Assembly: GCF_020447205.1 (NCBI RefSeq)
Contig: NZ_JAJAEL010000007.1
Coordinates: forward strand, 48,363-112,362
DNA length: 64,000 nt
Direction of reading: 5' to 3'
Source: Thalassolituus alkanivorans
Lineage (GTDB): Bacteria; Pseudomonadota; Gammaproteobacteria; Pseudomonadales; Oceanobacteraceae
Made by a program: the position numbers and the translations under genes. The stretch's first letter is position 1; the number at the start of each line of letters is the position of its first letter. The notes under the pieces were generated by a model. It was given only the letters and a program-made list of their open reading frames with translations, had not been told where the DNA came from and ran no database searches. Shown one piece after another: positions 1-8,530 of this stretch.

Positions 1-1449
1 ATCCTGAACAGCAGCGAGGGCGGCCAGCTGGTAGTGATTTCAGCCCCCGCAGGCTATGGCAAAACCACACTGATCAGCCAGTGGCTGCACCATTCTCCAC
101 ATACCTTTTCATGGCTGGCGCTGGATGATACTCAGGCGGCTCCGGGGATTTTCTGGCGCTACTTTATCACCGCACTGAATCAGGCATCCCCCGGCTGTGG
201 CGAACACCCTCTGCAGCTGTTGAGAGAGAATCAAAACGAACACGCACTGGAAAATGCCCTTATTGCACTGCTCAATGAGCTGGACGCTATCAGTCCATCC
301 TCTCCACGCGATGCAATAACACTGGTTTTGGATGATTTTCACCTGGTCGCAACACCGGAGCTGAGCGGGCAATTCAACAGCTTTCTAAACCACCTGCCAC
401 CGTCACTGCGCATTGTTATTACCTCACGCAGCGCGCCTGATCTGGCGCTGGCCAGACGGCGCGCCAGCAATCAGCTGGTCGAGATTAATCAGCACCAGTT
501 GCGCTTCTCCGCAGAAGACAGCAACCGTTTTCTGCAACAGACAATGAGTTTGCAGATCGACAACAACCAGAGTCAGCTTTACTTTCGGGAAACCGAAGGC
601 TGGATTGCCGGCCTGCAGCTGATCGGGCTGTCATTACAGAAGGCCGACACAACGCCAGCCCCTGCCGTCGAAAACCACCAAGCTGAGAGCAACAGCACCC
701 TCCCTGGGCTGTCCGCGCCATCGCTGCAACGTAACATTGCCGATTATCTGCTTGATGAAGTGTTCTCACAACAGAGCCTCGACATTCAGCACTTCTTACT
801 GCTGAGTGCAGCCGTGCCACGCTTTACCGCCGGCCTGTGTAATGCCCTGACCGGACGCAATGACAGCCTGAGCGTGATCAGCCACCTTGATCGCCACAAT
901 CTGTTTCTGCTGCCACTGGATAATCACGGCGTATGGTTTCGCTATCACGACCTGTTCCGCCGCTTCCTGTTGCAACATTTTAACGGGCTGGACGCAGATT
1001 TCCGGCAACAGGGGCACACCACAGCCGCGCAGTGGTTCGAGCTAAATGGCTATCTGCAGGAGGCACTGGAGCAAAGACTACAACTCCGAGACTGGGATAA
1101 AGCAGAAGCACTGCTGCTGCAGTTACTTGCCGGTGATGATGAAATCAACACACTGCTGCCCGGCTGGCTGGAGCATTTTCCGCACGAGCACCCGGTGCAT
1201 CAGCATATACCGCAAACGCCGGGCCGGACATTATCCCCGCAGGCATTCGATACCCTGCTGACCTCACGCGAGCAGCAGGTTCTGGAGCTGGTAAGCCAGG
1301 GGCATTCCAATAAAGAAATCGCCCGCCAACTGCACATCTCACTCAACACACTGAAAGTACACATCCGTAATCTGTACGGAAAAATCGGCGTGGAAAACCG
1401 AACCGAAGCATTGCATAAACTCCTCAGCCAGGACGACAGATCACCGTAA
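1..1449 (+). CDS. LuxR-family regulator of the MalT/STAND type, 5' end outside window
   Basis: ATP-dependent transcription activator of the MalT class. The frame is open from base 1 (reads ILNSSEGG before a GTG at 34), so the true start lies upstream. A Walker A motif APAGYGKTT is near the visible N-terminus, followed by LVLDDFH (Walker B) and the winged-helix stretch RYHDLFRRFLLQHF. The C-terminus carries a complete LuxR HTH (LTSREQQVLELV ... NKEIARQLHISLNTLKVHIRNLY). Family members are usually about 850-900 residues. Here only about 90 residues separate the NTPase/winged-helix part from the HTH, so the long TPR sensor is almost entirely missing. It ends 105 bp before the ETF-ubiquinone oxidoreductase gene, a possible target (inference). 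Ligand unknown. Confidence 0.88.
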   Translation: MLNSSEGGQLVVISAPAGYGKTTLISQWLHHSPHTFSWLALDDTQAAPGIFWRYFITALNQASPGCGEHPLQLLRENQNEHALENALIALLNELDAISPSSPRDAITLVLDDFHLVATPELSGQFNSFLNHLPPSLRIVITSRSAPDLALARRRASNQLVEINQHQLRFSAEDSNRFLQQTMSLQIDNNQSQLYFRETEGWIAGLQLIGLSLQKADTTPAPAVENHQAESNSTLPGLSAPSLQRNIADYLLDEVFSQQSLDIQHFLLLSAAVPRFTAGLCNALTGRNDSLSVISHLDRHNLFLLPLDNHGVWFRYHDLFRRFLLQHFNGLDADFRQQGHTTAAQWFELNGYLQEALEQRLQLRDWDKAEALLLQLLAGDDEINTLLPGWLEHFPHEHPVHQHIPQTPGRTLSPQAFDTLLTSREQQVLELVSQGHSNKEIARQLHISLNTLKVHIRNLYGKIGVENRTEALHKLLSQDDRSP

Positions 1450-1554
1450 TTTCACCCCCACCAGATAGCGGTTATCACCCCCAGGGGTGATAACAAGCTG
1501 CACCGCTTTGCTTACTCTGACCGCTCAACAGGTGAAGTCTCAGAGGAGAACGCA

Positions 1555-3195
1555 ATGACAAGAGAAACAATGGAATACGATGTGGTAATCGTTGGTGGCG
1601 GCCCTGCCGGATTGTCAGCCGCATGCCGTATTAAACAATCAGCCTCTGCCGCCGGACAGGATATTTCCGTTTGCCTGGTAGAAAAAGGCTCGGAAATTGG
1701 CGCCCACATTCTGTCTGGCGCTGTAATCGAAGACCGCGCACTGAAAGAACTTTTTCCTGACTGGAAAGCACAGAAAGCCCCACTCAATGTCGCAGTAACA
1801 CACGATGATATTTATTTCCTGACGACACAAAAAAGAAGTATTAAAGCGCCACACTGGGCCATACCACGAACCATGCATAATCAGGGGAATTATATCGTCT
1901 CGCTTGGCAGCCTTTGCCGCTGGCTGGCCGAACAGGCTGAAAACCTCGGCGTAGAAATCTACCCCGGTTTTACCGCCGCAGAATACATCCTCGAAGATGG
2001 TGTCATTAAAGGCATCATTACCGGCGACATGGGTGTTAACCATAACGGTCAGCCAAAAGATGAATATGTACCGGGCATGGAACTGCGCGCCAAGTACACC
2101 GTATTTGCCGAAGGCTGCCGCGGCCACCTGGGCAAGCGCCTGATTGCCGAATTCAAACTGGATGCCGATAAAGATCCTCAGCATTACTCGCTTGGTATTA
2201 AAGAGCTGTGGGACCTCGACCCCGCCCGACACCGCGAAGGACTGGTACTGCACGGTACCGGCTGGCCACTGATGGGATCATCCACTGCCGGCGGATTCTT
2301 TTTATACCACACTGAAAATAATCAGGCGGTGGTCGGACTGTTTACCGATTTGTCATACAGCAATCCACACCTGAGCCCATTTAATGAATTTCAGCGCCTG
2401 AAACACCACCCGGTGTTAAAACAATACTTACAGGGCGGCAAGCGGGTTTCTTATGGCGCCAGAGCTGCAGCCAAAGGCGGGATTAATTGCCTGCCGAAAA
2501 TGACATTCCCCGGAGGCTTGCTGATAGGTTGCGACGCCGGCACGCTGAATTTTGCCAAAATAAAAGGTGTTCATACCGGAATGAAAAGCGGCATGGTTGC
2601 CGCCGAAGAAATAGTCGCCGCCTTAAGCCGAGGGCGTGAGCACGATGAAATTACAGAATTCACTACCGCCTTCGAAGCATCCTGGGCCTGCAAAGAGCTG
2701 CAGCGCAGCCGCAACTTTGCCCCGGCCATGCATAAATTCGGAGTATTTGGCGGCGCAGCCTTTAACTTTATCGATCAGAACATTCTGCCAGTGCCATTCA
2801 CCCTGCACGACACCACACCCGATTACACCGCACTGAAACCCGCTGCCAAGAGCCCGCAGATCGATTACCCGAAACCAGACGGCAAGCTGAGCTTTAGCCG
2901 GCTGGACTCTGTTTTTATCAGCAATGTAAACCACGCAGAAGATCAGCCATGCCACCTGAAACTGCAAGACGCTTCCATTCCACTGAGCGTTAACCTGCCT
3001 GAATGGGATGAGCCTGCTCAGCGCTACTGCCCTGCAGGCGTGTATGAAATAACAGAAGACGAAAACGGCAAGCATTTTCAGATCAATGCTCAGAACTGCG
3101 TTCACTGTAAAACCTGCGACATCAAAGACCCGTCGCAGAACATTACCTGGGTTACTCCGGAAGGTGCTGGCGGCCCTAACTACCCGAATATGTAG
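1555..3195 (+). CDS. Electron transfer flavoprotein-ubiquinone oxidoreductase (ETF-QO)
   Basis: Inner-membrane-associated FAD/4Fe-4S enzyme that passes electrons from ETF (fatty-acid and amino-acid dehydrogenases) to ubiquinone. The 546 aa length is normal. An FAD dinucleotide fold (VVIVGGGPAGLSAACR) lies at about residues 9-24. The C-terminal cluster has Cys492, then CVHCKTC (Cys515, 518, 521) followed by DPSQNITW, the family signature for the 4Fe-4S site. The ATG follows GAGGAG by about 7 nt. It stands alone between the MalT-like regulator and a strong terminator at 3212-3240. No etfAB genes are in the window. Confidence 0.96.
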   Translation: MTRETMEYDVVIVGGGPAGLSAACRIKQSASAAGQDISVCLVEKGSEIGAHILSGAVIEDRALKELFPDWKAQKAPLNVAVTHDDIYFLTTQKRSIKAPHWAIPRTMHNQGNYIVSLGSLCRWLAEQAENLGVEIYPGFTAAEYILEDGVIKGIITGDMGVNHNGQPKDEYVPGMELRAKYTVFAEGCRGHLGKRLIAEFKLDADKDPQHYSLGIKELWDLDPARHREGLVLHGTGWPLMGSSTAGGFFLYHTENNQAVVGLFTDLSYSNPHLSPFNEFQRLKHHPVLKQYLQGGKRVSYGARAAAKGGINCLPKMTFPGGLLIGCDAGTLNFAKIKGVHTGMKSGMVAAEEIVAALSRGREHDEITEFTTAFEASWACKELQRSRNFAPAMHKFGVFGGAAFNFIDQNILPVPFTLHDTTPDYTALKPAAKSPQIDYPKPDGKLSFSRLDSVFISNVNHAEDQPCHLKLQDASIPLSVNLPEWDEPAQRYCPAGVYEITEDENGKHFQINAQNCVHCKTCDIKDPSQNITWVTPEGAGGPNYPNM

Positions 3196-3211
3196 AAACG
3201 TTATTGCAGAT

Positions 3212-3240
3212 AAAACAAAGGAGTTTTGCTCCTTTGTTTT
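3212..3240 (+). terminator. Rho-independent terminator after ETF-QO
   Basis: A perfect 12-bp stem (AAAACAAAGGAG, loop TTTTG, CTCCTTTGTTTT) begins 17 bases after the stop codon. The A/T-rich ends let it work on both strands, so it can also end the leftward gene at 3268-4083. Confidence 0.85.
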
Positions 3241-3267
3241 CACGCCATTTATTCAGCCTCCGGTACC

Positions 3268-4083
3268 TTACAAATGCCCACTGATGCGCATATTTAATCC
3301 ACCAAGATTGAGATCATCCACCGCTACTCTGCCAATACTTTCCTGCGCCAGCTCAATAGCTTCAACGTTCATATCGGCAAAAAAATTAACCAGACGAATA
3401 TCCAGCCCAAGATCGCTGGCATGGATATTAATGCCAACAGGCAATTGCACATCCGATAATGACAACGCAGAAGAACCCCAGTCTTCCAGAGATTCAAAAT
3501 AGGTATGATTAGCCAGAACCATATTGCGTACATTAATACCCAGCGGGGTTGCATCAACATCCAGATCAGCAATCCCCATCGCCATCTGGATTTGAATATC
3601 CGTCGTCTGTGCATCCACTTTCATCCGGTATTGCGTTGCCAGCACGGCGATACTAACGGAGTTAATCAGCGCAGCACTGTGTGCATTATCCGCTGAAGAT
3701 AAAGCGATCTGGCCGGTCGACAGCCCAAAATCAATCACCCCTCCGCCCAGCCCCGGATCAACAAAAGCAGATAGCACGATGTCACCATCAGGAAGAACAT
3801 CGACTGTCATCATCGTTCCATCAAGACGATCGCCAGAGCGCGAACTGTAACCCCAGTCTTTGCCAAAATAGCTGCTTCTGTTGGCACCACCCAACGCAAC
3901 CTGGTTGATCTGCAGGCGGCCTTCATCCCGATATTCAATCTGACCAACAGTAAGCCGCGCAGATGTAACAATGGTGATGCCGTCCTGTCCGGAAATATCA
4001 GCCAATTGTGTATCGCTAACCGGGTCCAGAGCAGCAAAAGCAAGGCACGGAGATAAAAAACAGAGAGGAAAAATGTAGCGCAT
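3268..4083 (-). CDS. Secreted protein of unknown function, DUF6160-like
   Basis: 271 aa with a clear signal peptide (MRYIFPLCFLSPCLAFA, cleavage near residue 17). Directly after it comes LDPVSDTQLADISGQDGITI, resembling the 'L.D..LS.VTGQ.GI' opening of the DUF6160 group of secreted proteins in marine gammaproteobacteria. The rest is rich in short alternating hydrophobic strands (VDVLPDGDIVLSAFVDPGLGG; repeated I-x-I/V-x-V patterns), which suggests an all-beta surface or periplasmic protein. No Cys motif, lipobox or membrane helix is seen after the signal. It is monocistronic. The DUF assignment rests on the N-terminal motif only. Confidence 0.75.
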   Translation of the reverse strand: MRYIFPLCFLSPCLAFAALDPVSDTQLADISGQDGITIVTSARLTVGQIEYRDEGRLQINQVALGGANRSSYFGKDWGYSSRSGDRLDGTMMTVDVLPDGDIVLSAFVDPGLGGGVIDFGLSTGQIALSSADNAHSAALINSVSIAVLATQYRMKVDAQTTDIQIQMAMGIADLDVDATPLGINVRNMVLANHTYFESLEDWGSSALSLSDVQLPVGINIHASDLGLDIRLVNFFADMNVEAIELAQESIGRVAVDDLNLGGLNMRISGHL

Positions 4084-4210
4084 AGCCGTCCATGGTGTTC
4101 GTTATTATTGAATTGGCGGCAATGTAAGGAGCGCTTATGCAGGGTTCAAGCTAAAAAACAAAAGCGGGAAAATATTCAGAATTAACTATTAAAACAAATG
4201 TTCCGGAATG

Positions 4211-4236
4211 AATAAGACCTGCACGCAGGTCTTATT
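4211..4236 (-). terminator. Terminator of the radical SAM/DUF1285 operon
   Basis: Inverted repeat AATAAGACCTG, loop CACG, CAGGTCTTATT, 18 bp past the leftward DUF1285 stop. The arms end in A/T bases but the U-run on the minus strand is short. Confidence 0.65.
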
Positions 4237-4253
4237 TTTATAATTACTCCGGA

Positions 4254-4772
4254 TCAGGATAAAAAATATTTACTTCCCTCACTGGTAACAAAATAGCGCC
4301 CATCATTATCTTCATGGGCCATATCACTGAGATCGTAAAACGCATTGCGGGAAAAACGCGCATACAGATCAGCCCGGACATTTACTTCCGGCAACAGAAC
4401 ACCATCCAGCTCGCTCATTAACAGAGGATGATCCTGCCCGATGGTTACAACATCTCCGCTATTGGTGATGGCGCGTATGCTTTCATCCACACGCTCAATC
4501 ATTACAATCAATAACGGCCGGTCCTCAACACTGACGCGCCATTTTTCGACCGGGGTCAGCAGGAAATATTCATCACCTTCTTTGCGCAGGATGCTGGCAA
4601 ATAAGCGCACCAGTTTTTCACGTTTTATCTGCACACCTTCATGCCACCAGGTACCATCACGACGAATAACCATATCCATATCGCCGGATAATTGCGGGTG
4701 CCATTTTTCGACCGGTGGATACTGATTTTCAGCTTCAAGGCCAAGCTGTTGCTGCAAAGCATTCAGATTCAT
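4254..4772 (-). CDS. DUF1285 family protein
   Basis: About 172 aa. An ATG at 4790 is possible, but the one at 4772 is preferred: it follows AAGGGGG by a normal spacing and overlaps the stop of the upstream gene by 4 bp (ATGA). The family opening is visible (PPVEKWHPQLSGDMDMVIRR, then DGTWWHEGVQIKREKLVRLF and DEYFLLTPVEKWRV). DUF1285 proteins are small, soluble and probably cytosolic. Their role is not established. It is translationally coupled to the radical SAM gene. Confidence 0.85.
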   Translation of the reverse strand: MNLNALQQQLGLEAENQYPPVEKWHPQLSGDMDMVIRRDGTWWHEGVQIKREKLVRLFASILRKEGDEYFLLTPVEKWRVSVEDRPLLIVMIERVDESIRAITNSGDVVTIGQDHPLLMSELDGVLLPEVNVRADLYARFSRNAFYDLSDMAHEDNDGRYFVTSEGSKYFLS

Positions 4773-5656
4773 CACAACCCCCTTTGCCACTCCTGACGCA
4801 GACGAATACGTTCCGGATTATTAATTGCCATATCCAGCTGAGCCAGCATAGCGGACTTATCGGCACCAAGCGTGCCCTTTAACGGCAGATAATTGGATGC
4901 ATGATCACTGCGGAAAACCGTGTTGGTTAACTCCAGATGGGAAATTAACCTGTGCAGCTCGACAAACAGATAATGCTGATCCGGCAGTTGGTAATTTCCG
5001 TTAAAACCCTCAACGACGCGCTGATCGCCGAGCGGATAGCTGACAATCAATGTCGATAGAAAATCCGGCTGCGCCTCATTCATCAGCAGAGCGGAGTTAC
5101 GCGCATGCTGCTCACTGTAGGCAACACCACCCATACCGTTCAGGATCATCACCGATGACTGAATGCCGGCCTGTTTTATTTTTAAAAGCGCATCCAGCGT
5201 ACTCTGCCAGGTTTCCCCTTTTTTAATAAAACCCAGCACGTCATCATCACCACTTTCGGCGCCAACATAAAGAATACCCAACCCCAGCCTGCGCAACTCG
5301 GTCATCTCTTCCACCGACTTTTTACGGATATTGCGCGGCAGGCAATAAGCTCCCACCCGCTTAACCCAGGGCAGATGTTCTTTAATGGCCAGCAGAATAT
5401 TCGTAAGGCGGCGCACCGGCAGCACCATGGCGTCACCATCGGCCAGAAAGACTTTTTCAAAACGCGGACCCAGGGCAGCCGCCTGACGGATTTCATTCAG
5501 CACATCGGCTTCGTCACGGGCACGGAATTTTTTTTGCGGCTGAGTGTACATATCGCAGAAAGTACACTGATTCCACGAGCAGCCATTGGTGACTTGCAAA
5601 ATAAGGGAGCGGGCTTCGCTGGGGGGACGGAATACAGGTTCGATGTAATTGAACAT
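4772..5656 (-). CDS. Radical SAM protein with a CX4CX2C cluster motif
   Basis: 294 aa. The cluster-binding motif is GCSWNQCTFCDMY, i.e. Cys26-X4-Cys31-X2-Cys34, not the textbook CX3CX2C. It is followed by TIM-barrel elements, including KVFLADGDAMVLP, GAESGDDDVLGFIKKG and MILNGMGGVAYSEQHA. It resembles the COG1032/Elp3-like branch, but substrate and reaction cannot be read from the sequence. No B12-binding or accessory cluster domain is visible. It is first gene of a two-gene leftward operon with the DUF1285 gene, about 110 bp beyond the tRNA-Leu 3' end, so read-through from the tRNA promoter is possible. Confidence 0.85.
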   Translation of the reverse strand: MFNYIEPVFRPPSEARSLILQVTNGCSWNQCTFCDMYTQPQKKFRARDEADVLNEIRQAAALGPRFEKVFLADGDAMVLPVRRLTNILLAIKEHLPWVKRVGAYCLPRNIRKKSVEEMTELRRLGLGILYVGAESGDDDVLGFIKKGETWQSTLDALLKIKQAGIQSSVMILNGMGGVAYSEQHARNSALLMNEAQPDFLSTLIVSYPLGDQRVVEGFNGNYQLPDQHYLFVELHRLISHLELTNTVFRSDHASNYLPLKGTLGADKSAMLAQLDMAINNPERIRLRQEWQRGL

Positions 5657-5767
5657 AAACGATGTCTCAGCCGGAAATTAACAGAGTATCAGGTATTATC
5701 CCTGAAGCTGCGATCGCAGAACACATCGGATGTTTTTAAAAAGGAGGAGTACTGCGAATGCTAGAAA

Positions 5768-5853
5768 TGGTGCCCCGGGCCGGAGTCGAACCGGCACAGC
5801 CATAGGCCGAGGGATTTTAAATCCCTTGTGTCTACCAATTTCACCACCGGGGC
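5768..5853 (-). tRNA. tRNA-Leu(TAA)
   Basis: The minus strand reads GCCCCGG...CCGGGGC with discriminator A and an encoded CCA. It has a long variable arm, anticodon TAA in the loop of GGGATTTAAAATCCC, and the T-arm GGTTCGACTCC. It is last in a Gly-Cys-Leu leftward cluster. Confidence 0.95.
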
Positions 5854-5894
5854 ATCTTGCCGCGCAGCTCGGCGAATGTCGGGATCACCGAATT

Positions 5895-5968
5895 TGGAGG
5901 CGCGAGCCGGAATCGAACCGGCATCGGCGGATTTGCAATCCGCAGCATAACCATTTTGCTATCGCGCC
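5895..5968 (-). tRNA. tRNA-Cys(GCA)
   Basis: Acceptor stem GGCGCGA/TCGCGCC, discriminator T, encoded CCA, and anticodon GCA within GCGGATTGCAAATCCGC. It is the middle member of the Gly-Cys-Leu cluster. Confidence 0.95.
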
Positions 5969-5994
5969 GAGATTCATTGAGTGCAATGAAAATT

Positions 5995-6070
<76 letters not shown>

Positions 6071-6083
6071 TTAAGTGCTGCGC

Positions 6084-6111
6084 ATTTTAAATGGAGCAGC
6101 CTGAGAGTCAA
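6084..6111 (-). promoter_or_regulatory. Sigma70 promoter of the Gly-Cys-Leu tRNA cluster
   Basis: On the minus strand, TTGACT is followed after 16 bp by TAAAAT and then a GC-rich discriminator (GCGC), as at stringently controlled stable-RNA promoters. It sits 14 bp before the tRNA-Gly 5' end. Confidence 0.75.
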
Positions 6112-6145
6112 GTGTTTTTTCTTACTTTTTAAGCACTTAGACGAT

Positions 6146-6694
6146 TTATGCCTTGGCACGCAGTTCCGGCCAGGCAGCACGCAGATAAACCAGCATGGAC
6201 CAGATGGTCAGTACCGCCGCCAGATAAAGGGTCACATAACCTGCTTCAATTAACAGCTGATGATCACCGGATGCCATCAGAATGGTAATAGAAGCCATCT
6301 GCAGTGCCGTTTTTACTTTACCGACATAACTAACGGCAATATTGGCCCTTTTGCCCAGCTCAGCCATCCACTCGCGCAGGGCTGAGATCACAATTTCCCG
6401 GCCAACAATAATGGATGCCGGAATGGTCAGCCACATACTGGCAAAGTTTTCGACCAGCAGTACCAGCGCGACCGCTACAATCAGCTTATCAGCCACCGGA
6501 TCGAGGAAGGCACCCAGCGGGGTTGTCTGATTGAGCTTACGCGCCAGATAACCATCAAACCAATCGGTAACGGCGGCTAGTGCAAACAACACGGCGGCCC
6601 CGATCTTCCCGTCCGGGCCAAACCAGTAAAAACTGACCACCATCAGCGGAATCATCAGAATGCGACTCAGGGTCAGTATGTTGGGCAAATTCAT
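6146..6694 (-). CDS. pgsA: CDP-diacylglycerol-glycerol-3-phosphate 3-phosphatidyltransferase
   Basis: Inner-membrane enzyme committing CDP-diacylglycerol to phosphatidylglycerol synthesis. The 182 aa length is typical. The CDP-alcohol phosphotransferase signature D-G-x2-A-R-x8-G-x3-D-x3-D is complete (DWFDGYLARK...GAFLDPVADK). Several membrane helices are evident (LMVVSFYWFG, AAVLFALAAVTDWF, LIVAVALVLLVENF, VTLYLAAVLTIWSMLVYL). It is 15 bp downstream of uvrC, in the gacA-uvrC-pgsA-tRNA order known from Pseudomonas. Confidence 0.97.
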   Translation of the reverse strand: MNLPNILTLSRILMIPLMVVSFYWFGPDGKIGAAVLFALAAVTDWFDGYLARKLNQTTPLGAFLDPVADKLIVAVALVLLVENFASMWLTIPASIIVGREIVISALREWMAELGKRANIAVSYVGKVKTALQMASITILMASGDHQLLIEAGYVTLYLAAVLTIWSMLVYLRAAWPELRAKA

Positions 6695-6709
6695 TAAAAC
6701 GTATCTCCG

Positions 6710-8530
6710 CTACTCGCCGTGTAATTGCATGAATATCTGTTCGGCAAGTTTTTTACTAATGCCTGGAACCTTTTCCAACTCTTCGCGCGGTGCGCTGCGC
6801 ATGTTTTTCAGACTGCCAAAATGCAGCAGCAGTTCACGCCGGCGCTTAGGCCCGACGCCTGTCAGAGAATCCACATCTGACTGACTGCGCGATTTTGCCC
6901 GGGCTTTACGATGCCCGGTAATGGCAAAACGGTGTGCTTCATCACGCACCCATTGCAGCAAACGGAATCCCTCATGATGGGCGTCGGGCATTATAGGTTG
7001 TGTAGCACCGGCTTCCCACAAGAATTCCCAGCCCGACTTACGGGTCTCTCCTTTTGAGATGCCAAAGGCTGGCAGTGAACTCAATTGCAGACGCTGCAGC
7101 ACTTCCTGAATCCTGCCAATCTGGCCTTTTCCCCCGTCGATCAACAGCAAACCGGGTAAATCATCCTGCTCTTTCAGGCGTGTCAGATGGCGGGTGACCG
7201 CCTGCTCCAGTGCGGCATAATCATCACCGGCAACAACGCCTTTAATTGAGAAGCGCCGGTAGCGCTGTTTCATTAAACCTTCTTCGCCATACACAACACA
7301 GGATGCGTAGGTCGCCTCGCCCTGCGCATGACTGATATCGAAACACTCGATGCGTTTGGGTGGCTCGGCCAGATTCAGCAATTGTGCAACCTGACTGAGT
7401 TTATTCAGTGCTGCCTGATGACCGGAGATTTTCGTCTGCGCACCGGTGCGGGCATTCTCGCTGGCCATATGCAGCCACTTGCGGTTCTGCCCACGACCAC
7501 CGCGGCTGTGCTGAACCCTTGCCTGACGGTGCAGGCGCAATGCCTCCAGCAAGGGGGCAACATCTTCATCGCCAACATCCACAACCAGATCACGCGGAAT
7601 ACCTTCAAGGGCATGGTCGGCCAGATAAAACTGACTGATAAAATCCAGCAATAACTGCTCATCGCTTTCGCCGGCCGGATTATCCGGATAGTAATTCTTA
7701 CTCGCCACCAATCGTCCCTGACGGAACGCCAGACGGTGAATGCAGAGAACATTCTGCCACTCAATAATGGCCCAGGCATCCGCTTCACCCTGCCCGGCAT
7801 CGACAAACTGTTTTTCCTGAGTCTGGCGCAACAGTTCAATCTGATCGCGCAACGCGGCCGCTTTTTCAAAATCCAGGGTTTCGGCCGCTGTCAGCATCTG
7901 CGTTTGTAGTTCCTGCAGCAACTCCTGACTTTTACCCTGCAAAAACAGTGTCGCCTGCCGTACGCTTTGCTGGTAATCCTGCTGGCTGATTTTATTGACA
8001 CAGGGTGCAGAGCAGCGCTTGATCTCATACTGCAGACAGGGCCGGCTGCGGTGATTGAAATAACTGTCTTCGCAGGAACGCAGCAAAAATAATCGTTGCA
8101 GGTAATTCAGGGTGTCACGCGCCGCACCGGCATTCGGGTAAGGGCCAAACAAGCGGCCATCGCGGCGCTTTTTCCCTCTCCTGTAAGCCAGCAAAGGGAA
8201 GTCGTGCTCTGACAGGTGAATAAAGGGATAAGATTTATCGTCTTTCAGCAGGATGTTGTACTGCGGCTTGTGCTGTTTGATCAGCGTTTGCTCAAGCAGC
8301 AGCGCTTCCGCCTCGCTGGCGGTGACGGTCACTTCGATATGATCAATACGGCTGACCAGCGCAACCGTCTTGCTGTTCAGACCACGGGCACGGAAATAAC
8401 TGGAAACACGGTTTTTAAGATTCTTGGCTTTGCCGACGTAAAGCAATTCATCGTCGGCCGAGAACATGCGGTAAACCCCGGCCCGCTGGGTCAGGGTCTG
8501 CAGAAATGCACTGATATCAAAGTCTGCCAT
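6710..8530 (-). CDS. uvrC: Excinuclease ABC subunit C
   Basis: Makes the two incisions around lesions bound by UvrAB in nucleotide excision repair. The 606 aa are complete: a GIY-YIG nuclease at the N-terminus (AGVYRMF...LLYVGKAKNLKNRVSSYF), the zinc-type Cys cluster region (CEDSYFNHRSRPCLQYEIKRCSAPC), a UVR motif (TLDFEKAAALRDQIELL), the RNase H-like second nuclease (RIECFDISHAQGEATYASCV, LLLIDGGKGQI) and a C-terminal double HhH. Its ATG overlaps the gacA stop (ATGA), so translation is coupled. Confidence 0.98.
   Translation of the reverse strand: MADFDISAFLQTLTQRAGVYRMFSADDELLYVGKAKNLKNRVSSYFRARGLNSKTVALVSRIDHIEVTVTASEAEALLLEQTLIKQHKPQYNILLKDDKSYPFIHLSEHDFPLLAYRRGKKRRDGRLFGPYPNAGAARDTLNYLQRLFLLRSCEDSYFNHRSRPCLQYEIKRCSAPCVNKISQQDYQQSVRQATLFLQGKSQELLQELQTQMLTAAETLDFEKAAALRDQIELLRQTQEKQFVDAGQGEADAWAIIEWQNVLCIHRLAFRQGRLVASKNYYPDNPAGESDEQLLLDFISQFYLADHALEGIPRDLVVDVGDEDVAPLLEALRLHRQARVQHSRGGRGQNRKWLHMASENARTGAQTKISGHQAALNKLSQVAQLLNLAEPPKRIECFDISHAQGEATYASCVVYGEEGLMKQRYRRFSIKGVVAGDDYAALEQAVTRHLTRLKEQDDLPGLLLIDGGKGQIGRIQEVLQRLQLSSLPAFGISKGETRKSGWEFLWEAGATQPIMPDAHHEGFRLLQWVRDEAHRFAITGHRKARAKSRSQSDVDSLTGVGPKRRRELLLHFGSLKNMRSAPREELEKVPGISKKLAEQIFMQLHGE

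Noticed and set aside
1639-2253. 204-codon minus-strand frame in ETF-QO
   Set aside because: Shadow of a well-conserved gene on the other strand.
5743-5805. Good Shine-Dalgarno (AAGGAGGAG) and ATG at 5758 on the plus strand
   Set aside because: The frame runs into antisense tRNA-Leu and stops after about 15 codons.
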